Positions 63,478-64,000 of a DNA stretch of 64,000 bases are shown here, in pieces. Within the stretch, counting starts at the first letter, position 1, and every line of letters begins with the position of its first letter. The stretch is taken from contig OX637334.1 of NCBI GenBank assembly GCA_951799405.1, positions 12,276,001-12,340,000 of the forward strand, read 5' to 3'. Made by a program: the position numbers and the translations under genes. Source of the DNA: Agapetus fuscipes (Eukaryota; Arthropoda; Insecta; Trichoptera; Glossosomatidae). The notes beneath the pieces are model-generated. The model did no database searches, had not been told where the DNA came from, and saw nothing but the letters and a program-made list of their open reading frames with translations.

Positions 63478-63719
63478 AATCTAAGTTGCAAAGATATGTA
63501 TCATTTGAGATTCATATTAAATGCATTCCCACTAGCAGACACACATAATTTCGTGCTCACACATGCCCCATGTGGACCTACAATATAAAAAACCCAATCT
63601 CAAATGAACATAAGCCCTGCAACTCTTGCCGAACTTCCCTGAAGCAGGGGTGACATTGGCAAAGTGAACCATTTTCTACAGTATGGGTGGTCAGCCTCAT
63701 ACCAACCTATAAGTCAAGG
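63478..63719 (-). repeat. SINE-like repeat, full copy
   Basis: AATCTAAGTTGCAAAGATAT to CAACCTATAAGTCAAGG with every block of the consensus. The interval 63140-63477 shows no gene. Confidence 0.88.
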
Positions 63720-63917
63720 TATATAAGCAATTAATTACATTTGAGGGTATAAAACAAATAAACATAAACAATTAAAAAGTACAAATTAAAACCTACAAAA
63801 CATAATATTCTCCAATTGTAGTTCTGATATATTTGTTGTTTCATTTTATACTTTTTACTTACTCTTGTATTTATAACACTATTTTTAGTATGGTTTGTAA
63901 AAGGCACTAAGTGTCGT

Positions 63918-63954
63918 GAATTTATAAATAAATAAATAAATAAATAAATAAATA
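63918..63954. repeat. (AAAT)n microsatellite
   Basis: TAAATAAATAAATAAATAAA run near the window end. No gene in 63720-64000. Confidence 0.9.
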
Positions 63955-64000
63955 TTCTATAAAAAAGTGTTTTTTTTTTTAAATCATTCCTCACCCTATC

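Overview
This window looks like a euchromatic stretch of an insect genome, most likely a lepidopteran. Compact coding exons sit in introns of 2.5 to 19 kb that are filled with nested transposable elements. Supporting signs are tRNA-derived SINEs, hAT, mariner and pogo-type DNA elements, several non-LTR lineages and AT-rich introns. The order-level assignment is an inference and the species cannot be named from the sequence. There are no bacterial-style operons, CRISPR arrays or rRNA genes.

Host genes. (1) Five coding exons on the + strand (14993-15146, 34360-34606, 37661-37851, 49288-49494, 49880-50101) join with matching phases into the C-terminal part of a MIF4G-domain protein, most like CTIF (CBP80/20-dependent translation initiation factor) or its relative MIF4GD/SLIP1. 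Earlier exons must lie upstream of base 1. (2) Downstream and co-oriented, 59359-59529 is the first coding exon of a formin-like (Frl/FMNL) gene, with an N-myristoylation-type start and a canonical donor site. The rest lies beyond the window.

Mobile DNA, left to right. Bases 3088-9844 hold a composite element with 1.24-kb near-identical inverted arms; between the arms are a hAT relic, a GC-rich MITE and a broken SWIM-type zinc-finger gene. Bases 10480-13613 and 19689-22691 are two copies of one long non-coding element. Each carries a different insertion that the other lacks: an RTE-like LINE in the first and a solo LTR in the second. Bases 15672-16260 are a fold-back with a Penelope-like coding remnant. 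Bases 16330-18155, 39957-42045 and 59640-60790 are three copies of a long AT-rich family ending in conserved hairpins. Bases 22.9-28.7 kb are an array of a ~240-bp SINE-like repeat, with a 16-bp minisatellite grown inside one copy. Bases 30117-33230 are a nearly full non-LTR element. Bases 35.7-36.7 kb are a mariner fossil and 37932-39273 a pogo-like element. Bases 42077-49229 are a 7.15-kb hAT with intact 8-bp target duplications, carrying many nested insertions, just upstream of a CTIF exon. Bases 53476-56760 are a young LTR retrotransposon with matching 259-bp LTRs that keeps only Gag and integrase. Bases 57013-57975 are a LINE tail with an RNase H domain.

The transposons appear to act independently; the common theme is serial nesting. 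The least conventional signals are the giant inverted-repeat composite, fold-back elements sharing a hammerhead-ribozyme-like core, the AT-rich family with compensating terminal hairpins, and the gag-integrase-only LTR element.
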